From: Pohlia nutans
Taxonomy: Eukaryota > Streptophyta > Bryopsida > Bryales > Mniaceae
DNA length: 64,000 bases
Direction: 5' to 3'
Assembly (NCBI GenBank): GCA_022496805.1
Contig: CM040086.1
Location: 11,844,501 to 11,908,500 of the forward strand
The notes beneath the pieces were generated by a model. The model saw only the letters and a list, made by a program, of their open reading frames with translations. It searched no databases and was not told the DNA's origin. Below, one piece after another: positions 1 to 9,372 of the stretch (position 1 is its first letter; each line of letters starts with the position of its first letter). A program made the translations under genes and the position numbers.

Positions 1-504
1 TCTTTTCTTGGTTTTGGTGATGTAAAATGGACTTTTGGGTACATTTGTGCACAGTGGTCATTATAGTGCTTTCTTATCATGTGTTCCACATATACAGTAC
101 ACGCGTAACTTTGCACAGAAATTTCACTCTACATTGATTTCATAATCCTTCAGTTGTGTTTTTGGGAAGAAATTCCTTCAGTTGCTTCTCAAGGGAAATG
201 GATCAGCTTCTCAATCAGCTGTTGTGAGTGAGCCTCCCTCAGTAGATTGGATTCCCAAGATCCAAAAACTTGGAGGCTGATTCAAGGTGAAGTGTGAGAG
301 CAAAACCTGTCAACGTGGAGGGAAATGAAGCCATTCACAAGTCAAAACAAAACCACAGATAGAGTTACTGCCCATGCATCAAATCTCTGTGACAATGCAA
401 TCACTGTGCGCGCGTCGCAATGTGAAAAAGTTCAACTCCCAATTCACAGTTAAACTTAAAAGAAGAATCTTCCATTTCATGTAAAAGTATCAACTGTGAG
501 TGCA
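1..504. other. Intergenic, nothing recognised
   Basis: No coding frame, tRNA or clear repeat is visible. The sequence is moderately AT-rich and the short frames have no recognisable similarity. Confidence 0.5.
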
Positions 505-506
505 TA

Positions 507-664
507 CACTCAAACTGTCAAACCTCTCTAATCTGTCCATCTTCGGTCCCAACCTTTTCACAATGACTATGACAACCAGTGTGACACTTAATGATAGTGT
601 CCCAAGTGTGCAGGATATTCGAGAATGTCATTGTAGAGAGTGTCATTATAAAGAGGTTTGATTG
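507..664. mobile_element. Foldback MITE, pogo-like ends
   Basis: A short inverted-repeat element flanked by TA on both sides (505-506, 665-666). The left end reads CACTCAAAC then AAACCTCTCTAATC. The right end is its imperfect reverse complement (GAGGTTTGATTG). The AAACCTCT core resembles ends known from pogo-type and Emigrant-type elements. No transposase is present. The same ends bound the larger element at 1548-2662. Confidence 0.4.
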
Positions 665-666
665 TA

Positions 667-1545
667 CAAGTTTTGGTTTATGCAAAAGTTGTCAGCGTGA
701 AGATTGTTAACAGGAAGTGGAGTGGAAGGTAGAGAAGATTTTCGTGGTTGAGGTGGAAGAGTACCGGAAAACATGCAAAAGAGGACTAGATGGGACGATG
801 GGTTCAATAGATTCTTCATAGGCTTCTCACTACTTGTAGTAGTTCTGCACGTGGGCACTTTTATCATTAGGCCCATGCACATGAGCTTGAGGTTTGCTTT
901 GGTTTAATGTTGAATGGCATTTAACCTGTTTTGAACTCGTTTGGATGAGGCACTGCGTGGCTTTGTATAAGGCCCCACTACGACCTTCCATAAGCGTAAC
1001 ATGGCAATAAATTCCGCTCCCAAATACAATCAAGCACTACACTACCTTATGACCTTTCATGTGCTTGATTGGTAGGGAAAGGTTTTAAGGGCAGATTCAC
1101 ATGTCCTTCAAACCAATATAGACCTTTCCCCACTGACAAACCATTTCACCTTTGATGTGAAATATTTTGGCTTAGAGTGGTGAAATCACTCATACACTTA
1201 CAATGTCACATCCATTCATGCACCCAACGCAACGTACAAGGGACATCAGAATGATCACACAAATGAATTAAAGACCATGTAAGTGGGCTTATTCAAGGTT
1301 CTCATATATGGACAAAACTTGTCATATGACACAATCATATTCTTCTACTTAGAAAATGTGAATAATAGTGTTTATCTTTGAAAAGTCATCCTCATCTTCA
1401 TGCTTTCAATAGTATAGATTCACTTTCCTCTATTAGAAAGTTGAAAAAAAATGAGACTTCAAAGTACCCACTACTTTTGTTCTTTCCTATTTGGTCTTCC
1501 CATTTCATTTCACTCAATATTGAACATTTTACCTCCTAAACGCAC
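667..1545. other. Intergenic, nothing recognised
   Basis: Short frames on both strands have no recognisable domain or codon pattern. No clear repeat ends were found. Confidence 0.45.
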
Positions 1546-1921
1546 TACACTCAAACCTTTCTAATGAAACACTATAAATTACACATTCCCTATATATCTT
1601 AGGCCCCGCTACACCAAGTAAGAAGAAGTAATTAACAAGTGTTAAGAGCGGTTTGCTTAAAATATCCCCGCACCTACCAAGTAAGAGCAGTTATGTAACA
1701 ATGTTTAGTTGACTCATGCCTGCATTTACTAGTTAAGAGCAATAAGGAATTGAGAATGTCTTGTGCGTGAAACTTTTGGAGTCAAGTAGCTACGTCTCCA
1801 TGAATCGAAGAGAAGTACATACAAAAGTAACCGATCTATTTAGATACTTTTTAAAAAAAAACTTGTAATACACATATGATAGGACAACCTCCACATGTCA
1901 AGTTTTGAAAGCATGTGATCG

Positions 1922-2096
1922 CACATGGAGATAAATACGAGCTTCCCATATGGGAAATGCGGATAAATTTCCTACAATATTAATTTTCCTATATAAAAAA
2001 TACACTACAATCATCCAAAGAAAGTTACAATCGTAGAAATTTTGTCCCACTTCCCATATGAAATCCCATGTGGGAATGTCTTTATCTCTCCCTGTG
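1922..2096. mobile_element. Foldback MITE, CACA(T/G)GGAG ends
   Basis: The ends are CACATGGAGATAAATA and its reverse-complement-like partner TTTATCTCTCCCTGTG, with subterminal copies of CCCATATGGGAA. A second copy in inverted orientation lies at 50068-50523, where it is interrupted by another element. This copy therefore shows the uninterrupted arrangement. Confidence 0.55.
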
Positions 2097-2278
2097 AGAA
2101 GCCCATATATATACACAAGGAACCCTGATCATATTACTAGGTAGTAAAGAGTACAAGAATGATGGTGAATTCTTGGTAATTGCTTGCTAAATTGAACAAC
2201 CATTTGCAAAACTTGCTATAAACAGCAGTTTGGCAATAACGTTTACTTCCCAGTGAATTGGACAAGGTTCTTGTGATA

Positions 2279-2572
2279 AGGTCGAGGCACCTAAAACCGA
2301 TAACTTAAACTACCTACACTATTTCTGGACCAGCCATTAATAGGGTGATATTTTTCCCGGGTTGGAAGTTAGTTTTCGCGAAGAATGCAAATTTTTCCAT
2401 GAATTATTTCCCAATATTGAAATTTGTACAATTTTTCAAAGTGAAAAGTACTTCAGGACCCAAAACCAATAATATGCTCTAATGTACAAATGAGGTACAT
2501 CTTTTCTTTCAAAATCTAGAAATTAGACCAGATCGGTTTTGGGTACCTGGTCGGTTTTAGGTGCCTCGACCT
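2279..2572. mobile_element. Stowaway-like MITE, AGGTNGAGG ends
   Basis: A perfect inverted repeat of about 20 bp (AGGTCGAGGCACCTAAAACC) bounds 294 bp, with TA on each side (2277-2278, 2573-2574). Related copies with the end AGGTAGAGGG lie at 37490-37725, 41523-41917 and 50144-50421, all flanked by TA. A TA target with short inverted repeats is the hallmark of Tc1/mariner-derived MITEs, but these ends differ from the standard plant Stowaway consensus. Confidence 0.65.
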
Positions 2573-2664
2573 TATTTTAGGACAACCTCCGCATGTCAAG
2601 TGTTGAAAGCATGTGAGAGTATTGAGAACCCCAGAGACAGTGTCATTACAGAGGGTTGAGTGTA

Positions 2665-3911
2665 CTAATCCACACAGAAAATGTGGAAGCATATAAAACG
2701 AGACATAATCGGCACACACTTCGTTTTTGTGTCAAGCGATTGCATTCGGAGGTGCAGCCGAGAATCTGCTCAGTGTGCCGCCGGATACTCACCGCTTGCC
2801 AAATCTTCACAACGCGAGGCTGTGTCTTCAACCCAACTGCCCATACAATGAATTTGGTGTCCAAAAACAACTGAAGATATATTCATGTACTTCCCGGTAA
2901 CGAGATATATGCTTTAATTGTCACAGGCTTCATAGATACCGGGACAATATTCATTCACTAACTTAACAAGTTGCTGACCAGTGATACGCAAAGGTAGCCA
3001 GGCCCCAGGAAAAGCTAGTTCCGAGAATCCACAGACCAACTCGTGCTTTGCGAACGCCAATCCTGCCTGCAGATAATATCATGGTCGCCTCCCCCGGATC
3101 TCGGCAGAACCTGCCCTGATTCCTGCAGCCCCCGGGGGGGGCCCCATTCAAGATGCCCTGCCCACTGTTTCCATCGTGGCACTAATTATAATTCTAAGTT
3201 GTAGCGCTCCGTAGGATTCTTCTTGTAGAGTAAAAATATTACAATTTAAATAAACCAGACTGATAGCCAAGTCTGTTGTTGCATGTCATTCTAATAGCAG
3301 AGTTCAGTGGAAATCTCACGTTCAGTACAAATGTATGATCTCAAAACTCTCAAGTGCCTGTTGTAGTACTTTTTATTGCATTGAAAAACAGTAGTGATGG
3401 TGAACGAATGCAAGCTTGATTACGGTGCCTGAATGGGCCTGTGAATACCAAGCAACAAGTAAGAACTCACATGGTAATAGCAAACTTCAAACCCTCAGAT
3501 CAGAAACAGTGACGTCGATCATCTTCTTCTTCTTTGATAGATTCTATGAGCAAGGCATGCTGTGGTGCCAAGGAACTCCAGGATGCAAAGTCTTCCATGT
3601 AAAAACAATACAGTGCTTAAGAAACAGATACCGCACCTTAATGTTGACATCCAGACGCTTGAACGTGGGGGCATTCTTAAGCATGTCCGAGATGATCATA
3701 CATCTGCCAAACCAACACCAGTTCGCGGGCATGCACAATATCCGACTCAAGTAAGTTTGATGTCTCTCTGAAATCTTGTCATTGAAAGTGTAACTATCGT
3801 TCAGTCCAGATTGCATTTCCTTAGACTTAGGTAGGAGCTCAAAGAAGTACAAACGAAACTGTTGAATCAATTAGAGGTACACACCGTGTGCGAGCAAGTC
3901 TGGAGCAGGAA
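2665..3911. other. Intergenic, unrecognised short frames
   Basis: Frames at 2656-2874 (+) and 3416-3870 (both strands) are open but match no family I know. A GC-rich patch at 3001-3150 contains a run of C4G8. Lost 5' exons of the NDUFAF5 relic could be here, but none was recognised. Confidence 0.35.
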
Positions 3912-3915
3912 TTAA

Positions 3916-4147
3916 CCCCTAAAGGACCTACGATTCATGGTTTGAAAATGACAATGTCAATTGATCATATTGTGTGAAGTATAATTCAGATGAGAATGAA
4001 TTTTATACGACTGTTATCGGTGAAGAACATTGCATATGTAGGTCCAAAACAAACAAATTTGAACAAAAGGAAGTCCACATTAGAACCTATTCAGAACTGC
4101 TTAAAAAAAACGAGAGACCCAATTTGGGCTTCTTGGTCCTTTAGGGG
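3916..4147. mobile_element. TTAA MITE, family D
   Basis: Flanked by TTAA at 3912-3915 and 4148-4151. It begins CCCCTAAAGGACC and ends GGTCCTTTAGGGG, a perfect 13-bp inverted repeat, and is 232 bp long. Related copies lie at 48700-48923, 50763-50996, 58655-58874 and 59358-59572. It has no coding capacity. Confidence 0.8.
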
Positions 4148-4151
4148 TTAA

Positions 4152-5034
4152 TTTCGGCTGGCCGCTGGAAGTTCAGTGAGGTTACTGTAGTCTAGGCACA
4201 ATTTCTCGACTACGAAGGTTTCTATACATTAATTACTTCCAGAAAAATGAGTGTGAAATGGCCAAAGAAAGACGTAAGTTGCTTTGACCGATAGACAAGC
4301 TTGGGATCAGGAATTTTAAGCGGGTTCTGTCAAGCGGAGCCTCCTACGTCATATGCCTACGAAATCATTTTAATTTTTTGCGGGTTTTCGGACAACTAGA
4401 ATGACGGAGAGGCGTCACGTTAGTTACAGTGGCCTCAATAATCGGCTTCTTTACACACCTACCCTTTCCGTGCATAAGGTCAACAATAAGTTTTTCTATA
4501 GACGGTAGAGCTCTTTTCATCTAACACTAAACCACATATATAAAAATATGTGTAAACGAAAATTTCATTAGAAATTCAATATAAATGTGTATTCCCTCTA
4601 GAACAATGAAAAGTTCGTCTAGTGCACTTCCACCTGCCTATAACACAACCTGTACACCATAGATGCAAAAATTGAAGTACGTTCATGCCAGCCAAAGAGA
4701 ACAAGGACAGCTGAAAAAACAAACCTCTCAATAACCAGATGCAAAGTCCTTCCCTTTTCACCCTTGCCAGTAGCCTCTTGTGGAAAAGAAATTCAAACCT
4801 GCCGGCATATTTGAAGTTGCCTTCTGAGTTGGAGCATGAATTGCCTTCTGGCTTCATCTGGAGGTTTCACCCTCCAAGGAAAGAAGCTAAGATTTCCTGT
4901 GAGGCTTTGCTGCCCCTTACTGAAAGCAATTATTTGTTGACAAGTCCTTGAAAGTATAGTGAATAATAGGAGTTTTGCGTTGAAGGAGATCGATGAAGTA
5001 AATCTATTGAAAAGAACGTATTGCATTTTGGCAG
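4152..5034. other. Non-coding or degraded sequence before the NDUFAF5 relic
   Basis: No exon of the family could be recognised here. The frame at 4739-4951 (+) is open but shows no known motif. Confidence 0.35.
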
Positions 5035-5454
5035 GTTCGAGATGCAGGGAATCTCTTAACAAGGGCAGGCTTTGCACTCCCGACAGTTGATGTGGACGAG
5101 ATCACTGTTCGGTACCCCAGTGGTACTGTTCGACTTTCTTATCACCGATGAATTTTGTGCTTTTGAATTTGATGTGCAAACCAGTAACCGTATCTTGGAT
5201 GATTTTTGATGGTTTCTTTCCTTGTAACAAGCAAGGAGATTGAAATTTGAATGGTCTTTTCTTTACGCAGCAATTGAATTGATTGATCATTTGCGGTCAA
5301 TGGGAGAAACCAATGCTGTTCTGCTCCAGATGTTTCTCAACAGCGCCCAAAGCGTAGAGGGTCAGCAACTGTGTCATTCCAAGATCTGCATAAGGCTTTC
5401 TCCCCAGAAGGCGCTTCTAAAAAGTTCCCTGATGATGGATCTCACTGGTGGTAA
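5035..5454 (+). pseudogene. NDUFAF5-like methyltransferase relic (C-terminal exons)
   Basis: NDUFAF5 is a mitochondrial assembly factor of respiratory complex I with a SAM-methyltransferase fold. Exon 5035-5122 encodes [16 protein letters not shown] followed by [10 protein letters not shown]. It splices in phase (donor GTACTG, acceptor TTTACGCAG) to an exon at 5271 encoding AIELIDHLRSMGETNAVL. Both stretches match the family's C-terminal region. Directly afterwards, in a shifted frame, comes SQQRPKRRGSATVSFQDL, which matches the extreme C-terminus of the plant proteins and runs to a TAA at 5452-5454. The roughly 40 residues normally between them (the segment with ATFQVIYMTGW) are absent, and the junction shifts frame. 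No N-terminal half was found. A deletion-bearing pseudogene fits best; a local assembly error is the alternative. Confidence 0.7.
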
Positions 5455-5808
5455 TCTAAAGCAGGAAGGTCCTACTGAGAGCAAGGAAGAACCAACAACA
5501 GGTGATAGCAAACCAGGACCAGATGGTACAACTGGACTGCCTTCTGGCACATGGTACAAAATTGAGTAGTTTCTCTGTATTATTCTGTTCCGCAATTACT
5601 TCTTTTTACAGGTCCTTGGAGCCAAGATTTCTTGCCCTCTTCACTTGTATTCTCTATCAGAACCTGCTGTTCAAAATTGGTTTGAGTACCACTTTGTCAT
5701 ATGACAAGATTCATTCTGTCTTGATTCAAACAGTGTAACTAAGTCATTCTCACTGAGTACTGTACTTGACTAGGCTTGACTAAATGTATACTCTTTATTA
5801 CCACTTTC
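5455..5808. other. Intergenic
   Basis: Nothing recognisable. The frame at 5502-5738 (+) is a chance extension past the NDUFAF5 relic. Confidence 0.4.
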
Positions 5809-6012
5809 TCAATTCTTCCTATTTGAGTAACGAAAGAAGAATTCCATTGTGTATGGTGTTGGCAACCCTGTTTCCATAAACTGCTGTTGGCCCTGAGTAA
5901 GATCTTCTGCGTCTTTGGGCTCGTAGTACCATAGTTGAATTCTATCTCCACAAATCAGCATGGCACATAATACTGTGAACTCGGCTGCTATGAGAACAAA
6001 CTCGTGATACAC
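5809..6012 (-). CDS. Possible orphan exon, unrecognised
   Basis: A minus-strand frame without an ATG follows an AG acceptor-like site. It encodes one hydrophobic stretch (FVLIAAEFTVLCAMLICG) followed by a polar, well-composed segment containing GDRIQLWYY, DLTQGQQQF and LPTPYTMEFFF, ending at a stop. The composition looks like real protein rather than noise, but I do not recognise the family and found no partner exons. It lies downstream of the TRMU relic on the same strand and could be a fragment of another decayed gene. Confidence 0.25.
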   Translation of the reverse strand: MYHEFVLIAAEFTVLCAMLICGDRIQLWYYEPKDAEDLTQGQQQFMETGLPTPYTMEFFFRYSNRKN

Positions 6013-6619
6013 TATTCACCTCCACAGATCCTGTGCTGGGGCTAAATTTGAATGTATGCTACATATTCCTTCTTTTGGAGTTGGCTTCAGTAATGTAATA
6101 GTAATCTCGCAATTGTGGCTTCTGCTTTCATAATCAATCCCCATGATCCCCAAAGACCTTCAACTGAAGCCGTGCTGCTTCATGGCCCCATACGTGGAGG
6201 TAGTTTTCTTGCACCACTAGGCTGAGCAGGTTTTTCATCTCTTTTTCACTTCCAGCAGTCGTAAACCCACAGAAGGGCAAGATGGTCTGCAAAATTTCCC
6301 GGGTGAAAATTCATGGGCCATATCAGCTTGCACTTGCTTGTCCTTGGGGCATTAAAAGATGGCGTTTCCAATCAGAAGTTGACATACACCAACATCTTGG
6401 AAAGCAAGAATATATTGCCATCCGTGTCCCAGTCTCGTAGATTTCCCGGCACCTGGTAGTGCGTGTAGCTACTCTACAGCCTTCAAAAGAATCTCAGCAG
6501 CAGGTGCATAAAGCCCAGGATAGAGATTTTGACACAGCGTGCCTATGCATGGACTGAAACTTGAATGTCTTGCAGCTGCAGTTGATTTTGCTCAAAAAGT
6601 GAAGGGCCTGGATAAGCTA
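6013..6619. other. Intergenic
   Basis: No exon, repeat end or RNA gene was recognised between the orphan exon and the 3' end of the TRMU relic. Confidence 0.4.
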
Positions 6620-9015
6620 TTACACTAGCTCATCGCCGTCGTACAGTACTAGTGCTTGCCCTGGGGTAATGGCTCGAGCAGGTTCCTCAAAACGTATCTG
6701 TGCAGAGGAGAACGGGAGCAAGGTTACAAAAACTTTTTGTTTCTCAGTGTCTTTCTGTCAGAAGTCAGTCCCTCATCGAAAAACCAACGTACAGTATAGC
6801 CATTACCTGCAGCAGCTGTTTTCCTTCATCGGGCGGCAAAAACTGCTAGATTCAAACTCTGTTGTGTCCGCTCCGGCCACACCCATACCTTGAGAGAAGG
6901 CCTCTCCACTTCGTGAGTCCATGAAACAAACTGTACATTTTTCTAAGGATTGCCGGTACCGAGCCTTGAACATGCATGTAAGAGGTTGCCCATCCTGAAG
7001 CACCCTGATATCCAAAACGGATCACCTGTTGAAGAATGTCCAATCACCAAGAGCCGGATCCAAAAAGAAATACCTCAATTAGTGATGAGAAGAGATTAAA
7101 GAAGCAGACATTTAGCCCGACAATAAAAGTGCCTCCTGAAATCCAGTTTCATATAAAGCATTAAAAAGGTTGGAGTTGCTTGATGTACCAGCAACAGCAG
7201 AAGTGCAGAGGAGAGCAGGATGGCTGCACCCGGTGCTACAAAGACAATGTTGTTTAGGACATCGGCTTTTGTTAGCACGCCCAACGGGAAAAGCACATTC
7301 TCAAACGCATCTGCACCCTAACAGGAGCGGAAAATGAATGATGAGTCACATCTTGTAAAGAGTCTTTATTGATCACTTGACACAACGAATTAACGATGCA
7401 CTAAAAATTATGAAAAGATTATTTCTAACGCGGAATATGCTGACAATCTGGTCTGTGATTGACATTCTTCACCAGCAATAACATGGGCCATGGCAGAGTA
7501 GTTGAGACCATACCACAGAGGCTAAGAAGTAAAATTGATCTTTGTTCTCGTCAATTCCGCGGAGGAGCTGCACGGGGCCTCCAGACTGTGGTCGCCAGAG
7601 GCGAGCATAATGCCCTGTTGCAAGTTTGTCAACCCCCATCTGCAACGCATTCTCCAATAGCGAATCAATCTGCCAAAACCAAAGGAAAACATTTAGGCAC
7701 GTGATGCAACTTGTCTCTCGATTTTCCAATGAGCAAAAAAGACGACCAAAAGTCCAACCGACCCGATTAGGGTTCATGGATGTTTTCAAACTTTCGTTAT
7801 GCACAACTAAGCTTTTTTCAGTGCAAAAAGAAATCTGGAAGTAGCTTGGCGAGATTAATCTCCTATGCAATGGTCCGATTTGAATGTATATTTCAGTACA
7901 ATTATGGAAACAGAAGCATGTGACACTTTGACTGAGTTGACTTTTAGTTCAAAAGTGTCACATTTCAAAATTCAAATCCACTCAAAAATTGTCAATACTT
8001 TGTTTAATTGTCAAAAACTGTCAAATTTAGAAAGAGTACCAATGGTGCTATGGATCAACAGACACCCTGTGACCTTCGCAGGAGCACCATGATCAGAGAA
8101 AGAGCTATTGAGAAAGCAGGAAGAAGAAACAGGATATACCTTGATGTGCTGATTACAAGCAAGGTCGGGGGCCCATTGCAAACTTCTGCGTGAAAGTCTC
8201 AAAAACCTGAGTCCAGTATTGCTTTTGATAATCCAACTGATGCAATTTTATGCCTGATCACATGATAAAGCCATTGTTTCAATCCCACACGTACGAAATT
8301 CTAGGCCACAGAAGATAGAAATTTGTAGCACAAGAAAGAGAGGAGTTCAAGGAGGCACCAAGATTCATAGTCCTGATCAGCTGTGCAGTGACCACCGCCT
8401 ACCTCATCCCGTGAGTCCCAATTACGCATATAAACTCCGAAAACCTCATACCCCTGCACACAAGCGGCACTTTCAAAACCCTAAAAAGACAAAATCCTAA
8501 GATAAATCTGCCAGAGCCTCATTAAGGGTTCAGGGTTTAAGGAAATGTATCGGAAAAGAGGGGATATAAACATATAGACTCCAAAACCCCACGCAAGCGA
8601 ACCCTAAAAAGACAAAACCCTGAGATAAATCTGTCTGAGCCTCGTCAAGGGTTTAGGGTTTAAGGAAATGCAAGGGAATTGAAACATAGACTTCACGCAA
8701 GCGGCATTTTCGGAACCCTAAACAGAGGAAAAAAACCTCATCAGGGTTTAGGGTTTAAGGAAATGGAAGCGATAGAAACCTGGCGTTGGAGAAGCAGAGC
8801 TGCAACCGAGGAATCTACCCCTCCAGACATCCCAACCGCGACGACGCCTCGTCTGCTCAAATCTCGCAAGGTGCTAACTTAACCCTACGACATGATGATG
8901 CAAACCCAGAAGAAGAAGAAAAAGAAGGAGAATTCCCGATTTTTTCAGTCAAAATTTGGGAGAGAATTTGCCTGAAAGGTCGCACAAGGCCCCTTCTTCC
9001 TCCGTGACCTATCAT
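6620..9015 (-). pseudogene. tRNA 2-thiouridylase (TRMU/MnmA-like), decayed copy
   Basis: TRMU/MnmA adds sulphur to the wobble uridine of tRNAs; the eukaryotic form is mitochondrial. Pieces run in order on the minus strand: PP-loop VAVGMSGGVDSSVAALLL (ending 8780), [17 protein letters not shown] (about 8453-8363), YWTQVFETF and then DLACNQHIK (8236-8140), ENALQMGVDKLATGHYARL and LLRGIDENKDQFYFLAS (7669-7514), VLFPLGVLTKADV (from 7310), FKARYRQSLEKCTV (about 7000-6930), and IRFEEPARAITPGQALVLYD (6697-6620). Damage: the SGGVDSS frame has an upstream stop, while an ATG plus a Ser/Arg-rich transit-like frame lies one frame away. The conserved TPNPD before ACN is shortened by 11 nt with a frameshift. 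The block containing GICFIG and TIGQR was not found. Splice phases disagree at two junctions. The C-terminus stops at DGDELV, without the usual LGGG. Cysteine and ATP-site motifs are still recognisable. Confidence 0.7.
8471..8785. repeat. Three imperfect ~110-bp tandem repeats with teloboxes
   Basis: Three degenerate units begin near 8471, 8600 and 8715. Each carries AACCCTAAA near its start and AGGGTTTAAGGAAATG further on. They occupy the intron between the first two recognisable exons of the TRMU relic. Each unit holds telobox-type motifs in both orientations. Confidence 0.65.
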
Positions 9016-9130
9016 CGCAAATTCATGGAAAACCAATTGCCAAAAACTATGGCCACCGTTCTTTCACTCCTCGCAGCGGAATCGGAAATTGGAAAATGCT
9101 TACAAAATGGTGCTCCAGTCCCCGGGCCTT

Positions 9131-9212
9131 AGGATTTAGGGTTTAGGATTTAGGGTTTAGGATTTAGGGTTTAGGGACGGCCTATATAATGGGGACGGCC
9201 TATATAATGGGG
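9131..9212 (+). promoter_or_regulatory. Telobox array and duplicated TATA unit
   Basis: Three copies of the 14-mer AGGATTTAGGGTTT (9131-9172) are followed by two exact copies of the 18-mer ACGGCCTATATAATGGGG (9177-9212). Each 18-mer contains TATATAA (9183-9189 and 9201-9207). The distance to the RING gene ATG at 9373 suits a core promoter, with teloboxes just upstream as in many plant housekeeping promoters. The region also lies between the divergent TRMU relic and the RING gene, so it may once have been bidirectional. Confidence 0.7.
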
Positions 9213-9372
9213 ACGGCCCCTTCCCATTCTTCACTCTTGATCTCCTTGTCAATTGGCTGTGGCTCTCCCGGTGGAGCGCCTTGCATTTACAGTGGTGGAG
9301 ATCGGGAGTCCAAATTCATACCGAGGTGCGCCATTTTTTTTTCGTGATTCTGCAAGAATCGGTGATTTCTCA

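Larger units (their letters stand above)
1548..2662. mobile_element. Composite pogo-like foldback element
   Basis: The left end CACTCAAACCTTTCTAATG and the right end (reverse complement CACTCAACCCTCTGTAATG) are inverted repeats, with TA on both sides (1546-1547 and 2663-2664). Two other foldback elements lie inside (1922-2096 and 2279-2572). A direct repeat of about 38 bp beginning AGGACAACCTCC occurs at about 1881-1919 and 2579-2617. No transposase is visible, so this is a non-autonomous element that collected younger insertions. Confidence 0.45.

Noticed and set aside
9129..9176. Possible telomere or interstitial telomeric array
   Set aside because: Only a few units, interrupted by GGATTT variants and followed by a TATA promoter; promoter teloboxes fit better.
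9253..9372. Upstream extension of the RING gene frame
   Set aside because: It starts at a TTG with no ATG; the first ATG at 9373 fits the promoter spacing better.
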